Notes: a model not told the origin generated them from the sequence alone. 64,000 nt of DNA from JAXGQD01 sp964574395 (GCA_964574395.1 CAZNNL010000002.1:1-64000), one strand, 5' to 3'; shown: positions 55,584 through 64,000, counted from the first letter of the stretch. Translations and numbers: made by a program.

Positions 55584-56417
55584 ATGAGCCAAGTCACCGT
55601 CAAAGCGTTGATTCTTCGTTCCAATCCTGCCACAGAGAATGACCGATATGTCAGGCTACTGAGTAGTGAATACGGTTTAATCGAGGCCTATGCCAGAGGT
55701 GCACTACGTTCAAAAAGCAAATTGCTTGCGACGACTGAAGCATTCAGCCTCTGCGAATTTAATCTGTTTACTAACAAAGAAAAGTACTACGTGAACCAAG
55801 CGAATTTCGTGTATCCTTTTGCCAAACTTAAAAAGAACATTGAGGCTCTGACAGCCGCGGCTCACTTATCGGATATTGCCATAGACGTTAGTCAAAGTTT
55901 AGAACAGTTTGAAGCGCTATATCAATTAATGGTTTATGGTTTTTACGCACTCGAACAAGCTGTAGAGCGGAGTGCTGAAGCGCTTCTGGCAGCAACACAT
56001 GCCGGAGAGATACGCTTATTAGCCTTGGCTGGTTATCCGCTTGAGTTTGCACCTTGTTCCCATTGTTCACTGGCTTTGGACGAAATAAAGAATGTCTATT
56101 TTAGTTTTCCGCGTATGCAGTTTGTTTGTGAAGGTGAAGCTAAGCAATCATTTAGGACACCTACATCTTCTATTACAAGACCATCATGGGAAAGAGCGGC
56201 AGACCTGTATTTAGGGCAAGCTGTGTGGCCAGTCTCCCAGGGTTTGCTCGAGGCACTACGCTTTTTTTCAGCCGCTCCTGTGCAGCGCTTGTTTTCATTT
56301 TCTGTTAGTAAAGAACTCGAAAGAGAGCTCGCGGCTTTTACCCAGGCCTATTTAATGGCTTCATTAGAGAAAAACTACAAGCGTCTTGAATTCTTGTTTC
56401 AGCTCACAGGTATCTAA
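55584..56417 (+). CDS. recO: DNA repair protein RecO
   Basis: The 277-residue product has an N-terminal OB domain (VKALILRSNPATENDRYVRLLS and EAYARGALRSKSK), a helical middle, and a zinc-type motif with CSHCS (about 155-159) of which the second pair is reduced to a single Cys (MQFVCEGE). RecO loads RecA with RecR at gaps. It follows era after three bases, as in most Bacillota. Confidence 0.9.
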   Translation: MSQVTVKALILRSNPATENDRYVRLLSSEYGLIEAYARGALRSKSKLLATTEAFSLCEFNLFTNKEKYYVNQANFVYPFAKLKKNIEALTAAAHLSDIAIDVSQSLEQFEALYQLMVYGFYALEQAVERSAEALLAATHAGEIRLLALAGYPLEFAPCSHCSLALDEIKNVYFSFPRMQFVCEGEAKQSFRTPTSSITRPSWERAADLYLGQAVWPVSQGLLEALRFFSAAPVQRLFSFSVSKELERELAAFTQAYLMASLEKNYKRLEFLFQLTGI

Positions 56418-56428
56418 TTGTGTGTTTA

Positions 56429-58951
56429 TCACTCGTAATCTGGCACTTCGAGAAGTGCTTTTTTTAAGTCTTCTAAACTTGAAATATACACAGGATTCCA
56501 TTCCTCTGGAAATAGTTGTCGATAATCGGGGCGGGCGTAGCGTTGATCAAGCAAAAGAATCAAGCCTTTATCGTTTTCGCTGCGAATAAGTCGACCAGCA
56601 GCCTGCATGATTTTGTTGAAGCCAGGGAATTGATAGGCGTACTGGTAGCCTTGATGGTTTACTTCGTTATAGTATTCTTTCATAAGCTCTCGTTCCGGTG
56701 AAATCTGGGGAATTCCTGTTCCCACAATAATGACACCGTTTAAGCGTTCTCCCGTCAAATCGATACCTTCGCCAAATATCCCGCCCAATATTGCTAGGCC
56801 AAGTAGACTTCGTGTGTTGTCACTGTAGTCGAATTTTGCCAAAAAAGCGCGTTTGTTTGTGTCATTCATGCCACGATTTTGAACTATGGTATCAACCGGT
56901 CTATCTTTGAAAATGCGTGAAAACAAGGGCAGAGCACTTTCCAGATAAGCATAAGACGGAAAGAATAATAAATATTTTCCAGGCCTTGCCAAAAGCGTGT
57001 TGGAGACAAGTTTTACAAGTGTCGTCAAGCTATTCTTGCGTTCTTGGTAGGTAGTTTGAATTTGGTCATATACATAAAGCGCTAGATTCTCTGGCGGAAA
57101 AGGGGAGGGAAGAATAAGTGTATCGGGTTTGTCATCACGAGCATGTCCACAGAATGCGGATGAAAAATAGGGCAAAGGTGACAATGTAGCAGAAAAGAAT
57201 ACCGCAGCATGCTGATCTCTATAGAGTGCGATAAGGCGATTGGATGCATCTAAACACAATAAACGCAATTGCAATTCATCTTTATTAAGCTCTGCAGCGA
57301 AGACATAATGCTGATTATAAAACTCGTCTGCGACACGCAGAAAAAATAAAGCAGAAAAATGAAAGTCCAAGACTTCACGTTTTTTTAGCAAATCGGGTAT
57401 GTCATCTAAGACTTCACGCAAGACAAAACTGAGTCCCCTCAAGGTTTTGATGAAATTAGGGGCTGCTTGCCTCATGGCGCGAAAGCTATCTGTCTGCAGA
57501 ATTGCGTTTGCATCAACATCTTTTTCCAACACATCGAAGGCTGCCTGCTGAAGTTTGATTGCAGCTTTGAGGGCGTCAATGTAACGCATTAAGGGGAAAA
57601 AGTAGCGCTCTTGATCGCCTAAAAACTCTTTTATCACACTTGCGGCTTTGTTTACTTGCGTTTCAGTCAGTGTTGCGCTGTACATTTCTCTCATACGATC
57701 AGGCAGGTTGTGTGCTTCGTCTATAAGTAGGGCGAAATGAGCTTGCGGCATGTTGAAAAAGCGTTGTAGGCGCACACGCGGGTCAAATGCGTGGTTGTAA
57801 TCTCCAATAATGACATCACAGTACAAAGCTGCATCAAGGGAGAGTTCAAAGGGACAAAGTCGGTATTTTTGGCCCATTTCTTGCACTAATTCTGCGTTGA
57901 TTGTGAAATTTAGCAACAACTCAGAAAGCCCAGCTTGTAAGTTGTTGTAATAAGAAGTGGCATACGGGCAAATCCGTGTGTCACAGTAGAGCTCAGGAGC
58001 TAAGCAAAGCTGTTCTTTAGCGGTAAGCGTTAATCGACGGAGAGCAAATCTGCCTTCAGTTAGGTCGCTCAGCGCTTCTTCAGCTACCATGCGTGTTGAG
58101 GTTTTAGCTGTTAGATAAAAAATCTGCTCAACGAGATGCGCACCGAGTGCCTTAACGCTGGGATAGAGGGTGGACATCGTTTTGCCAGTACCTGTTGGTG
58201 CTTGGACCAGAAGTGGAGTACGAGAACGAAGGTTTTTGAGGACCTGTTGCATAAAGATTTTCTGACCATCGCGCAGCTGGGGGTAGGGGAAACGCAATTG
58301 CTTGATATCACGGTCTCGGCGTGCACGATAGTCGCGAAAGTCTCTGGCAAAATCTAGATAGCGCACAGCGGTCATTTCGAACCATTCTTCGAGTGCCGCA
58401 AAAGATTCGCGTCTCTCGAGCTGAAAGCTTTGCAAGTCCTCGCTAGAAACGTAGGCAAGTTTATACAGCCTTTCTTGCCTGGCAAAATCGGTAATGAGCT
58501 TTTGTCGCGTTACGTCATCATCTAGAGGGAGCGCATCAATTAGACTTTGTCTTTCCTCTAAAGCATACATGTAGCAGTACATTTTACACTGTGCCCAATG
58601 GAGGGTTTCGCCTCGCGTTGACAACTCTGCAACGGGTATACTGACCGACTTAACTTCGATGATGTATGCGCCACCGTCATTTTTGGCCAGGACGTCGGCA
58701 CGCCCTTGAATGCGCATAGAGAAGTCGCCGCTCGTATAATCTGCTTTCAGACTATACTCGGTGTTGACTTGCGTGTCAGGTGCTTGCTTTTTAAGTTTAT
58801 GAAAAAAAGCTTGGTGCACCCTCGTGCCTTCCGCACCGCTCACGTCTGAGAACGTCAGCGGCGATAGACCGCCATCTTGATGCACAAAAGAAACGAGTTG
58901 TGTAACGCTTATGACAACGTCTGGTTTGATGATGATAGGTGATTTTGGCAA
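56429..58951 (-). CDS. RecB-like nuclease fused to a DinG/XPD-type helicase
   Basis: The 840-residue protein has an N-terminal PD-(D/E)XK nuclease domain (about 10-190; Asp85 in GRADVLA and Glu99-x-Lys101 in IIEVKS). The XPD-like superfamily 2 helicase follows, with Walker A APTGTGKT (251-258), cysteines 316, 323, 328 and 366 placed like an iron-sulfur cluster, DEAH box (411-414) and the C-terminal motif AAGRLIR. The start is TTG 58951, six bases behind GGAG. The architecture matches Bacillota proteins annotated as ATP-dependent DNA helicase; the exact role in repair is unknown. Its 3' end contains the recO terminator. Confidence 0.88.
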   Translation of the reverse strand: MPKSPIIIKPDVVISVTQLVSFVHQDGGLSPLTFSDVSGAEGTRVHQAFFHKLKKQAPDTQVNTEYSLKADYTSGDFSMRIQGRADVLAKNDGGAYIIEVKSVSIPVAELSTRGETLHWAQCKMYCYMYALEERQSLIDALPLDDDVTRQKLITDFARQERLYKLAYVSSEDLQSFQLERRESFAALEEWFEMTAVRYLDFARDFRDYRARRDRDIKQLRFPYPQLRDGQKIFMQQVLKNLRSRTPLLVQAPTGTGKTMSTLYPSVKALGAHLVEQIFYLTAKTSTRMVAEEALSDLTEGRFALRRLTLTAKEQLCLAPELYCDTRICPYATSYYNNLQAGLSELLLNFTINAELVQEMGQKYRLCPFELSLDAALYCDVIIGDYNHAFDPRVRLQRFFNMPQAHFALLIDEAHNLPDRMREMYSATLTETQVNKAASVIKEFLGDQERYFFPLMRYIDALKAAIKLQQAAFDVLEKDVDANAILQTDSFRAMRQAAPNFIKTLRGLSFVLREVLDDIPDLLKKREVLDFHFSALFFLRVADEFYNQHYVFAAELNKDELQLRLLCLDASNRLIALYRDQHAAVFFSATLSPLPYFSSAFCGHARDDKPDTLILPSPFPPENLALYVYDQIQTTYQERKNSLTTLVKLVSNTLLARPGKYLLFFPSYAYLESALPLFSRIFKDRPVDTIVQNRGMNDTNKRAFLAKFDYSDNTRSLLGLAILGGIFGEGIDLTGERLNGVIIVGTGIPQISPERELMKEYYNEVNHQGYQYAYQFPGFNKIMQAAGRLIRSENDKGLILLLDQRYARPDYRQLFPEEWNPVYISSLEDLKKALLEVPDYE
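56443..56466 (+). terminator. Terminator of recO inside the convergent helicase gene
   Basis: A perfect 7-bp stem (GCACTTC / GAAGTGC) with a GA loop is followed by seven T residues. It lies within the last codons of the opposite-strand helicase. Confidence 0.75.
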
Positions 58952-59010
58952 AACATGCTCCTACTATTCTGATTCTTATATATGCAGTATACCGCGAGAC
59001 CAAGAAAAGT

Positions 59011-59041
59011 TAAAAAAACTGCCAAGCATCGCTCAGCAGTT
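59011..59041 (-). terminator. Terminator of the small HPr-like gene
   Basis: On the minus strand AACTGCTGAGC pairs with GCTTGGCAGTT (two wobble pairs) and is followed by a T-tract, 28 bases past the stop. Confidence 0.82.
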
Positions 59042-59068
59042 CAGAAAATTATGTAGATTTATATAGTC

Positions 59069-59302
59069 TTAGATCCCCATCATGTATTGCATGAGGCAAG
59101 GAACTTCATTTGGATTGGAAAGGCTGATTCTTAAACCAGTAGTGCCAGGCTTAATCATCTTGAGCATTTGATGTGCCGTTGCGCTATGCTTCAAACTACA
59201 TCTTGAATCATCGGGCAAATGCAAATATACTTCCCCTTGAATTCCACTCACTTCTGATAGAAAACGCTCCATATTTGGTATCCACATTATATTTAACATC
59301 AT
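59069..59302 (-). CDS. Small HPr-fold-like protein
   Basis: The product has 77 residues and an AAGGAG ribosome site 6 bases before ATG 59302, plus a terminator, so it is a real gene. The arrangement (a helix ERFLSEVSGIQGEVYLHL, a short strand, a helix SATAHQMLKM, a strand GLRISLSN, a final helix CLMQYMMGI) resembles HPr-family proteins that Clostridia carry without the phosphorylated His15. The match is by eye and weak. The divergent neighbour is an AraC-type regulator. Confidence 0.55.
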   Translation of the reverse strand: MMLNIMWIPNMERFLSEVSGIQGEVYLHLPDDSRCSLKHSATAHQMLKMIKPGTTGLRISLSNPNEVPCLMQYMMGI

Positions 59303-59440
59303 CAAGTTCTCCTTTGCTTTTGTTGGTTTAGATGTTTTTGTTTTGCCATCCGCTTAATAAAAATATACCATCATTTATGGCGTTGAAATAGCATGAAACA
59401 AGCGATATACTAAGACAAAACCGTCATAAGTGAGGGAAAC

Positions 59441-60343
59441 ATGGCTATTTCAACATATAGAATACAAATTAGTGAGCAGGGGGAGGAACTACTTGAACAT
59501 GGTTCCACTGCTTTCCCGGTAGCTTGTTATCACGATGATTTAAAAGCAGACAAAGTTCCCTGGCATTGGCATGATCAAGTGGAGATTGCCCTTGTGACAG
59601 AAGGACAAGTTGTCGTGGCAGCAGGTAAGGAGAAGCTCATCATTCCTGAGGGCGACGGTTTTTTCGTTAATGTCGGCGTACTCCATTCTGTTTGGGATGT
59701 CGATTGCAGTTCATGTCGCTTGCACTCAATGGTTTTTCTTCCACGCTTTGTTGCAGGTGGAGTAGACAGTGTAATTTGGCAAAAATATGTCTACCCACTA
59801 ATCACTGATAAATGCCAAAATGTCTTGCATTTTTCTCAAAATATCCCCTGGCAAAACGAAATCCTTCAATCCATAGAAAACGCATGGCAAGGCTTAGCAC
59901 ATGAAGAAGCAGGTTTTGAATTCCAAGTACGCGAAGATGTATCGCGTGTCGTCTATTGTTTATCAAAGCAGCGCCCGAAAACACTAAAACTACCAAGTGA
60001 AAAATCATTAAGAGACAGTGAACGTATTAAAAAAATGTTGCTTTTTATACAAGAACATTATGCTGAACCCATCACAGCTGCCGACATTGCTGAGAGTGCT
60101 TTAATCAGCGAAAGCGAGTGCCTACGCTGCTTTCGCAATACTATTGATACGACCCCAATCCAATATTTAAAAAACTTCCGCCTACAAAAGGCAGCGGACT
60201 ATTTGCTTGCTTCACAGCTTGGAATCGCAGATATAGCCTCACGTTGTGGGTTTCAAGAGATGAGTTATTTTGCCAAAACCTTTAGAGAACTACGCGGAAT
60301 GACGCCTTCTGAGTTTAGAAGAGTGAAGCAAGTGCAGCAATAA
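59441..60343 (+). CDS. AraC-family regulator with N-terminal cupin
   Basis: The 300-residue regulator has an AraC-type cupin sensor (about 20-110, with WHWHDQVEIALVTEGQ) and the C-terminal two helix-turn-helix DNA-binding domain (about 190-295, with ITAADIAESALISESECLRCF and the signature IADIASRCGFQEMSYFAKTF). The cupin motif points to a sugar or small-metabolite ligand. It may act on the alpha-amylase gene or on the divergent small protein; this is inference from position. Confidence 0.92.
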   Translation: MAISTYRIQISEQGEELLEHGSTAFPVACYHDDLKADKVPWHWHDQVEIALVTEGQVVVAAGKEKLIIPEGDGFFVNVGVLHSVWDVDCSSCRLHSMVFLPRFVAGGVDSVIWQKYVYPLITDKCQNVLHFSQNIPWQNEILQSIENAWQGLAHEEAGFEFQVREDVSRVVYCLSKQRPKTLKLPSEKSLRDSERIKKMLLFIQEHYAEPITAADIAESALISESECLRCFRNTIDTTPIQYLKNFRLQKAADYLLASQLGIADIASRCGFQEMSYFAKTFRELRGMTPSEFRRVKQVQQ

Positions 60344-60378
60344 TCTCCTGCGTATCTACATGAAATAAAAGCGAGAAA

Positions 60379-60403
60379 TAAAAAAAGCTCCCTTGCGGGA
60401 GCT
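60379..60403 (-). terminator. Terminator of tRNA-Leu
   Basis: On the minus strand AGCTCCC pairs with GGGAGCT around a four-base loop, followed by TTTTTTT. Confidence 0.88.
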
Positions 60404-60405
60404 AC

Positions 60406-60491
60406 TGGTGCGGGAAACAGGACTTGAACCTGCATGATCAAGGATCACTAATACCTGAAACTAGCGCGTCTGCCAATTCCGCCATTCCCGC
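60406..60491 (-). tRNA. tRNA-Leu (anticodon CAG)
   Basis: The minus strand gives an 86-base class II tRNA: acceptor GCGGGAA/TTCCCGC, a D-arm starting TGGCGGAATTGGCAGACG, anticodon loop TTCAGGT (CAG), a long variable arm, T-arm GGTTCAAGTCC and encoded CCA. It lies between the AraC gene and the amylase gene on the opposite strand. Confidence 0.95.
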
Positions 60492-60533
60492 AGTACCTGA
60501 AAATTCTATATCATATTTTGGGGCTTTGCAAGT

Positions 60534-60575
60534 GAACGAGAAATTTCGTTCTTCTTAACATTGACCTGCTATACT
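60534..60575 (+). promoter_or_regulatory. Candidate promoter and operator of the amylase gene
   Basis: An extended -10 box (TGC TATACT, -10 at 60570-60575) lies about 40 bases before the amylase ATG without a good -35 box, which suggests activation. An inverted repeat GAACGA-6-TCGTTC (60534-60551) sits where a regulator could bind. Confidence 0.4.
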
Positions 60576-60613
60576 TGTAGGTGCGAGTGGTCTCGCAATT
60601 TAGGAGGATTCAT

Positions 60614-62056
60614 ATGAAAAATGGCGTCATGCTTCAATCGTTCGAGTGGAATACTTATGGCGAAGGACGATTTTATAAAGAATTAGCTAAAAAAGCCAAG
60701 GAGCTTAAAGAAGCCGGTATAACGGGCGTCTGGTTACCACCTGCCTCCAAAGGCACTTCAGATATGGACGTTGGCTATGGCGTATACGACTTATATGATT
60801 TAGGTGAGTTTGATCAAAAGGGATCCGTACGTACAAAATATGGTACGAAAAAAGAACTCATTGCTGCCATAAAGGCATTAAAGAAGGAAGGTCTGGAAGT
60901 ATATGCAGACCTCGTATTAAATCATAAAGCTAACGCAGATGAGACTGAACTTGTCCAGGCAGTTAAAGTAGATCCACAAGACCGTAACAAAGAAATTTCG
61001 GAACCAATGGAAATTGAAGCTTGGACCAAATTTACTTTCCCTGGTCGTGGGAAAAAATACTCTGATTTTCAATGGAACTGGACCCATTTTACGGGTGTAG
61101 ACTCAGATGCACGAACGGGTGAGCATGGTATTTTTAAGCTTATTGGAGCGGACAAAAATTGGTCGCAGAATGTGTCAACCGAATTAGGCAACTTTGATTA
61201 TCTCATGTTTGCAGACGTAGACGTTGCGCATCCAGATGTCCGCGAAGAATATTTTAAATATGCAGAATGGTTGGTCAACGAACTCGGGCTAGATGGCTTT
61301 CGCTTAGATGCCGTGAAGCATATCGACTCTGAGTTTATGAACGACTTTATCTCACACATAAAAGCCAAAGCAGGTGATGAATTCTATGCCGTAGGTGAGT
61401 ACTGGCTCTACGATGAGGCAGCAACCAATCATTACTTGTATAAAACAGATTACGATATGGATCTGTTTGACGTTGGTCTACATTTCAATTTTCAAAACGC
61501 CGCCAAAGCAGGCGAAGACTATGACTTAAGAAAAATATTTGATAACAGCATTGTTCAAGAACACCCACAACTTGCTGTGACATTTGTAGACAATCATGAT
61601 AGTCAACCAGGTCAAGCTCTAGAATCCTGGGTTGATGCTTGGTTTAAGCCATTGGCTTACGCTATGGTTTTATTGCGTAAAGACGGCTATCCGTGTGTGT
61701 TTGCGGGCGATTACTACGGTATTGAAGGTGACGAACAAAACCAAGGGCATGCTGACTACATTAATCGTCTTATCAAAATTCGTCAGGAGTTTGTCTTCGG
61801 TGAACAGAAAGATCTTTTCCAAGACGAGCACTGTATTGGCTGGGTTTTATATGGTGATGAAAATCATCCTGGCAAAATGGTGGTAGGCGTCAACAATGCT
61901 TCTGATAACGCATTACATGTGGACATGGGTTCAGAAATGGCGGGTAAAACATTCGTCAATAAACTCAATGAAGAACAGGACCAAGTTGTGTTGGACGAGG
62001 ATGGCAAAGCAGATTTCCCTATCCCAGGCGGTGGAGTCGCGGTATGGGTAGGCTAA
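60614..62056 (+). CDS. Cytoplasmic alpha-amylase, GH13 family
   Basis: The product (480 residues) hydrolyses alpha-1,4 glucans. Catalytic residues are Asp232 in GFRLDAVKHI, Glu262 in AVGEYW and Asp329 in FVDNHDSQ. DVGYGVYDLYDLGEF and DLVLNHKA are standard GH13 motifs, and a C-terminal beta domain is present. There is no signal peptide, so it acts in the cytoplasm, probably on maltodextrin or glycogen. ATG 60614 follows AGGAGG. The frame also opens earlier, at 60581, which has no ribosome site. Confidence 0.94.
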   Translation: MKNGVMLQSFEWNTYGEGRFYKELAKKAKELKEAGITGVWLPPASKGTSDMDVGYGVYDLYDLGEFDQKGSVRTKYGTKKELIAAIKALKKEGLEVYADLVLNHKANADETELVQAVKVDPQDRNKEISEPMEIEAWTKFTFPGRGKKYSDFQWNWTHFTGVDSDARTGEHGIFKLIGADKNWSQNVSTELGNFDYLMFADVDVAHPDVREEYFKYAEWLVNELGLDGFRLDAVKHIDSEFMNDFISHIKAKAGDEFYAVGEYWLYDEAATNHYLYKTDYDMDLFDVGLHFNFQNAAKAGEDYDLRKIFDNSIVQEHPQLAVTFVDNHDSQPGQALESWVDAWFKPLAYAMVLLRKDGYPCVFAGDYYGIEGDEQNQGHADYINRLIKIRQEFVFGEQKDLFQDEHCIGWVLYGDENHPGKMVVGVNNASDNALHVDMGSEMAGKTFVNKLNEEQDQVVLDEDGKADFPIPGGGVAVWVG

Positions 62057-62079
62057 TTTCTACTTGAAAAATGAACGTA

Positions 62080-62398
62080 TTTTGTCTTTACAGTGAATTG
62101 CTAGAATATTAATCTTATCTAAACCGTTGAATCGGAAAAGTAGAGTAAGTGCTCTGGTTTCAGAGAGTCGCCGCTGGTGTGAATGCGATACAGGAACTTA
62201 TTTGAATGGTCCGATGAGGGCGACCTGAGCCGTAGTGTATAAACACTTTGGGGTAGGGAAGACGAAAACCTCGCGTCAGGAGGTGTGCGCATGTTGGTGC
62301 GTATGAGTGGACGTATTTTTACGTCAAGCCGGGTGGTACCGCAGGAGTGAAGACTCTTGTCCCTGCAGCAGCAGTTTAGGGGACATGGGTCATTTTTT
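62080..62398 (+). promoter_or_regulatory. T-box riboswitch leader of trpB2, with promoter and terminator
   Basis: A promoter with extended -10 (TTGC TAGAAT, -10 at 62102-62107) precedes a T-box leader from about 62125. Stem I contains a likely UGG specifier (62207-62209 in GAAUGGUCC), which fits tRNA-Trp. The T-box sequence GGGTGGTACCGC (62331-62342) is the conserved antiterminator bulge. A terminator stem GACTCTTGTCCC / GGGGACATGGGTC (62352-62391) with a T-tract follows. Uncharged tRNA-Trp would allow transcription of trpB2. The specifier position is inferred from context. Confidence 0.85.
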
Positions 62399-62433
62399 AT
62401 GCCTTTGTCTCAAAAGAAAAGGAGAAGAGATCA

Positions 62434-63819
62434 ATGGCTAAACAGATTCCTTACAAAACCATCTTAAAAGAAGATGAAATTCCAAAGGCGTATTACAATG
62501 TTACCGCGGATATGAAAACAATTCATCGACCGATTCTGAATCCCGGTACTATGCAGCCGATGACGGTAGACGAGCTTTCTGCGGTGTTTTGCCGAGAATT
62601 AGCAGCACAAGAATTGAATCATACTGATCGGTTTATCCCAATTCCAGAAGAGGTCCAAGAATTTTATAAGATGTATCGTCCGTCGCCCCTTGTCCGTGCG
62701 TACTTTTTAGAAAAGGCACTAGGCACCCCTGCCCATATTTACTATAAATTCGAGGGTGGAAATACTTCGGGCTCGCACAAACTAAACTCAGCTATTGCTC
62801 AGGCATATTACGCCAAGAAGCAAGGCTTGAAGGGCATTACGACAGAAACAGGTGCTGGTCAATGGGGTACAGCCTTGTCTATGGCTTGCGCGTACTTTGA
62901 CTTAGACTTAAAAGTGTTTATGGTTAAAGTATCAGCCGAGCAAAAACCGTACAGAAAGATTGTCATGGAGACTTACGGTGCCTCCGTAACGCCTTCACCT
63001 TCAAATACAACCGAAACAGGACGCAAAATGTTGGCAGAAAACCCAACGAGCGGCGGATCCTTAGGCTCCGCGATATCGGAAGCTGTTGAAACGGCCATGG
63101 GTTCGGAAGACTATCGCTACACCTTAGGTTCTGTACTAAATCAGGTGCTCTTACACCAGTCCATCATTGGTCTCGAGACAAAAGCAGCCTTAGACAAAAT
63201 TGAAGTCGAAGCTGATATTGTGATTGGTTGTGCGGGTGGCGGATCAAATTTAGGTGGCTTGATGTCAGCATTTATGATGGACAAACTGGCAGGGAAGCGT
63301 GCACCATACTTTATTGCGGTTGAGCCTGCATCCTGTCCTTCGTTGACGCGTGGTCGTTTTGCCTATGACTTTTGTGATATGGGTCAAGTGACACCATTGG
63401 CAAAAATGTACACCCTAGGTGCGACCTACCTTCCTTCACCGAGTCATGCAGGAGGCCTACGTTTTCATGGCATGAGCCCCATTCTTTCACAGCTCTATCA
63501 TGATGGTTTTATTGATGAAGCACGTGCAGTAACGCAAAATGAGATTTTCGAGGCAGCAACATTGTTCTCAAGAACTGAGGGCCTTTTACCTGCACCTGAG
63601 TCCGCTCACGCGATTCATGCTGCCATCGATGAAGCAATGAAGTGTAAAGAAAGTGGCGAACACAAAAACATCGTCTTTGGTTTGACAGGAACTGGTTACT
63701 TTGACTTAGCTGCCTACCAAGCATTTAATGAAGGCAATTTAAGCGATAAACTCCCCAGTGATGAAGACTTAGCACTAGGATTTTCTAGAATTCCTGCTCA
63801 ACCCGACTCAAACGAGTAG
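62434..63819 (+). CDS. Tryptophan synthase beta-like protein (TrpB2 type)
   Basis: The 461-residue PLP enzyme matches the TrpB2 group, which can make tryptophan from indole and serine, often without TrpA. PLP lysine is Lys116 in GSHKLNSA. Other motifs are TETGAGQWGTALSMAC, IVIGCAGGGSNLGGL and the C-terminal ESAHAIHAAIDEA. The N-terminal extension (about 1-90) is longer than in TrpB1. The upstream Trp T-box confirms the link to tryptophan. It may salvage indole. Its end overlaps the convergent ABC gene by 12 bases. Confidence 0.93.
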   Translation: MAKQIPYKTILKEDEIPKAYYNVTADMKTIHRPILNPGTMQPMTVDELSAVFCRELAAQELNHTDRFIPIPEEVQEFYKMYRPSPLVRAYFLEKALGTPAHIYYKFEGGNTSGSHKLNSAIAQAYYAKKQGLKGITTETGAGQWGTALSMACAYFDLDLKVFMVKVSAEQKPYRKIVMETYGASVTPSPSNTTETGRKMLAENPTSGGSLGSAISEAVETAMGSEDYRYTLGSVLNQVLLHQSIIGLETKAALDKIEVEADIVIGCAGGGSNLGGLMSAFMMDKLAGKRAPYFIAVEPASCPSLTRGRFAYDFCDMGQVTPLAKMYTLGATYLPSPSHAGGLRFHGMSPILSQLYHDGFIDEARAVTQNEIFEAATLFSRTEGLLPAPESAHAIHAAIDEAMKCKESGEHKNIVFGLTGTGYFDLAAYQAFNEGNLSDKLPSDEDLALGFSRIPAQPDSNE

Positions 63820-64000
63820 CTCTAAAATTTGTTTTTTATAGTTCAAGAATTCCGGCTGGAGATAAAAATCTGGCCGGCGCTTGAGCGTTTGATCTATCAC
63901 GATTTCATGTGCGATTTGGCCAGGGTTGGCTGTCAGTATTAAGATTCGATCCGAGAGCTTAATCGCTTCGTCAACATCGTGCGTAATAAACAATGTCGAC
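63808..64000 (-). CDS. ABC transporter ATP-binding protein, C-terminal part (runs off the window)
   Basis: The minus-strand frame is open to the window edge. Visible residues begin with STLFITHDVDEAIKLSDRI, the H-loop region of an ABC ATPase, and go on to ILILTANPGQI. The THDVDEA motif and the short C-terminus fit the nitrate/sulfonate/taurine (SsuB/TauB) group. The N-terminal part with Walker A and B lies outside the window. Confidence 0.8.
   Translation of the reverse strand, partial: STLFITHDVDEAIKLSDRILILTANPGQIAHEIVIDQTLKRRPDFYLQPEFLNYKKQILELLV

Overview
This 64 kb window is a bacterial chromosome segment, almost certainly from a Bacillota lineage of Clostridia type. The evidence is the gene content and order: sepF next to a YggS-type PLP protein, Asp23/AmaP/DUF2273 beside EF-P and nusB, the nusB-xseA-xseB-ispA-dxs-nadK-recN run, RNase Y, YmdB, a phoH-7TM HD-ybeY-era-recO run, a T-box leader, a YtrA-type GntR/ABC operon and a gyrase-like parE/parC pair. 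I cannot name the genus. No rRNA operon, prophage, insertion sequence or CRISPR array is visible.

Layout. 0.1-9.3 kb: tRNA-Lys, a PLP Met-gamma-lyase-family enzyme, a HlyD-like protein, yggS, sepF, an acyl-CoA thioesterase, a DUF1461-type membrane protein, a HAD phosphatase, a DUF3810 metallopeptidase-like protein and hemZ. 9.4-13.9 kb: shikimate kinase and a polyphosphate pair (ppx, ppk). 13.9-14.5 kb: a structured repeat, then tRNA-Gly and tRNA-Arg. 14.5-19 kb (minus strand): a GntR-ABC operon and a glucose-type PTS (EIICB with a frameshift, and EIIA). 19.1-23.4 kb: topoisomerase subunits B and A. 23.5-27.8 kb (minus): aspartate kinase and a two-component system. 27.9-28.1 kb: a second copy of the structured repeat. 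28.2-42.0 kb: housekeeping genes from yqeG to rny. 42.0-48.2 kb: a catechol meta-cleavage cluster. 48.3-56.4 kb: ymdB, lspA, rluD, phoH, a 7TM HD protein, a ybeY-era fusion and recO. 56.4-64 kb: a nuclease-helicase, a small HPr-like protein, an AraC regulator, tRNA-Leu, a cytoplasmic alpha-amylase, a T-box-controlled trpB2 and the end of an ABC ATPase.

The main points for follow-up are these. (1) A catechol meta-cleavage cluster (XylT-type ferredoxin, catechol 2,3-dioxygenase, IclR regulator, hydrolase, hydratase, aldehyde dehydrogenase, aldolase) sits between rny and ymdB, which are usually neighbours, and has a terminator at each side. Its dioxygenase has an in-frame TAA and its hydrolase has a frameshift. 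(2) Two intergenic elements of about 190 bp each carry four 27-bp units in the same forward-forward-reverse-reverse arrangement with nearly identical spacing. (3) ybeY and era are fused into one reading frame. (4) Three genes (rny, dxs and the DUF1461-type gene) appear to start at ATA or ATT codons placed correctly behind good ribosome binding sites.

The calls rest on reading the translations and motifs by eye. No database search was run, and promoter and operator calls are pattern matches only.
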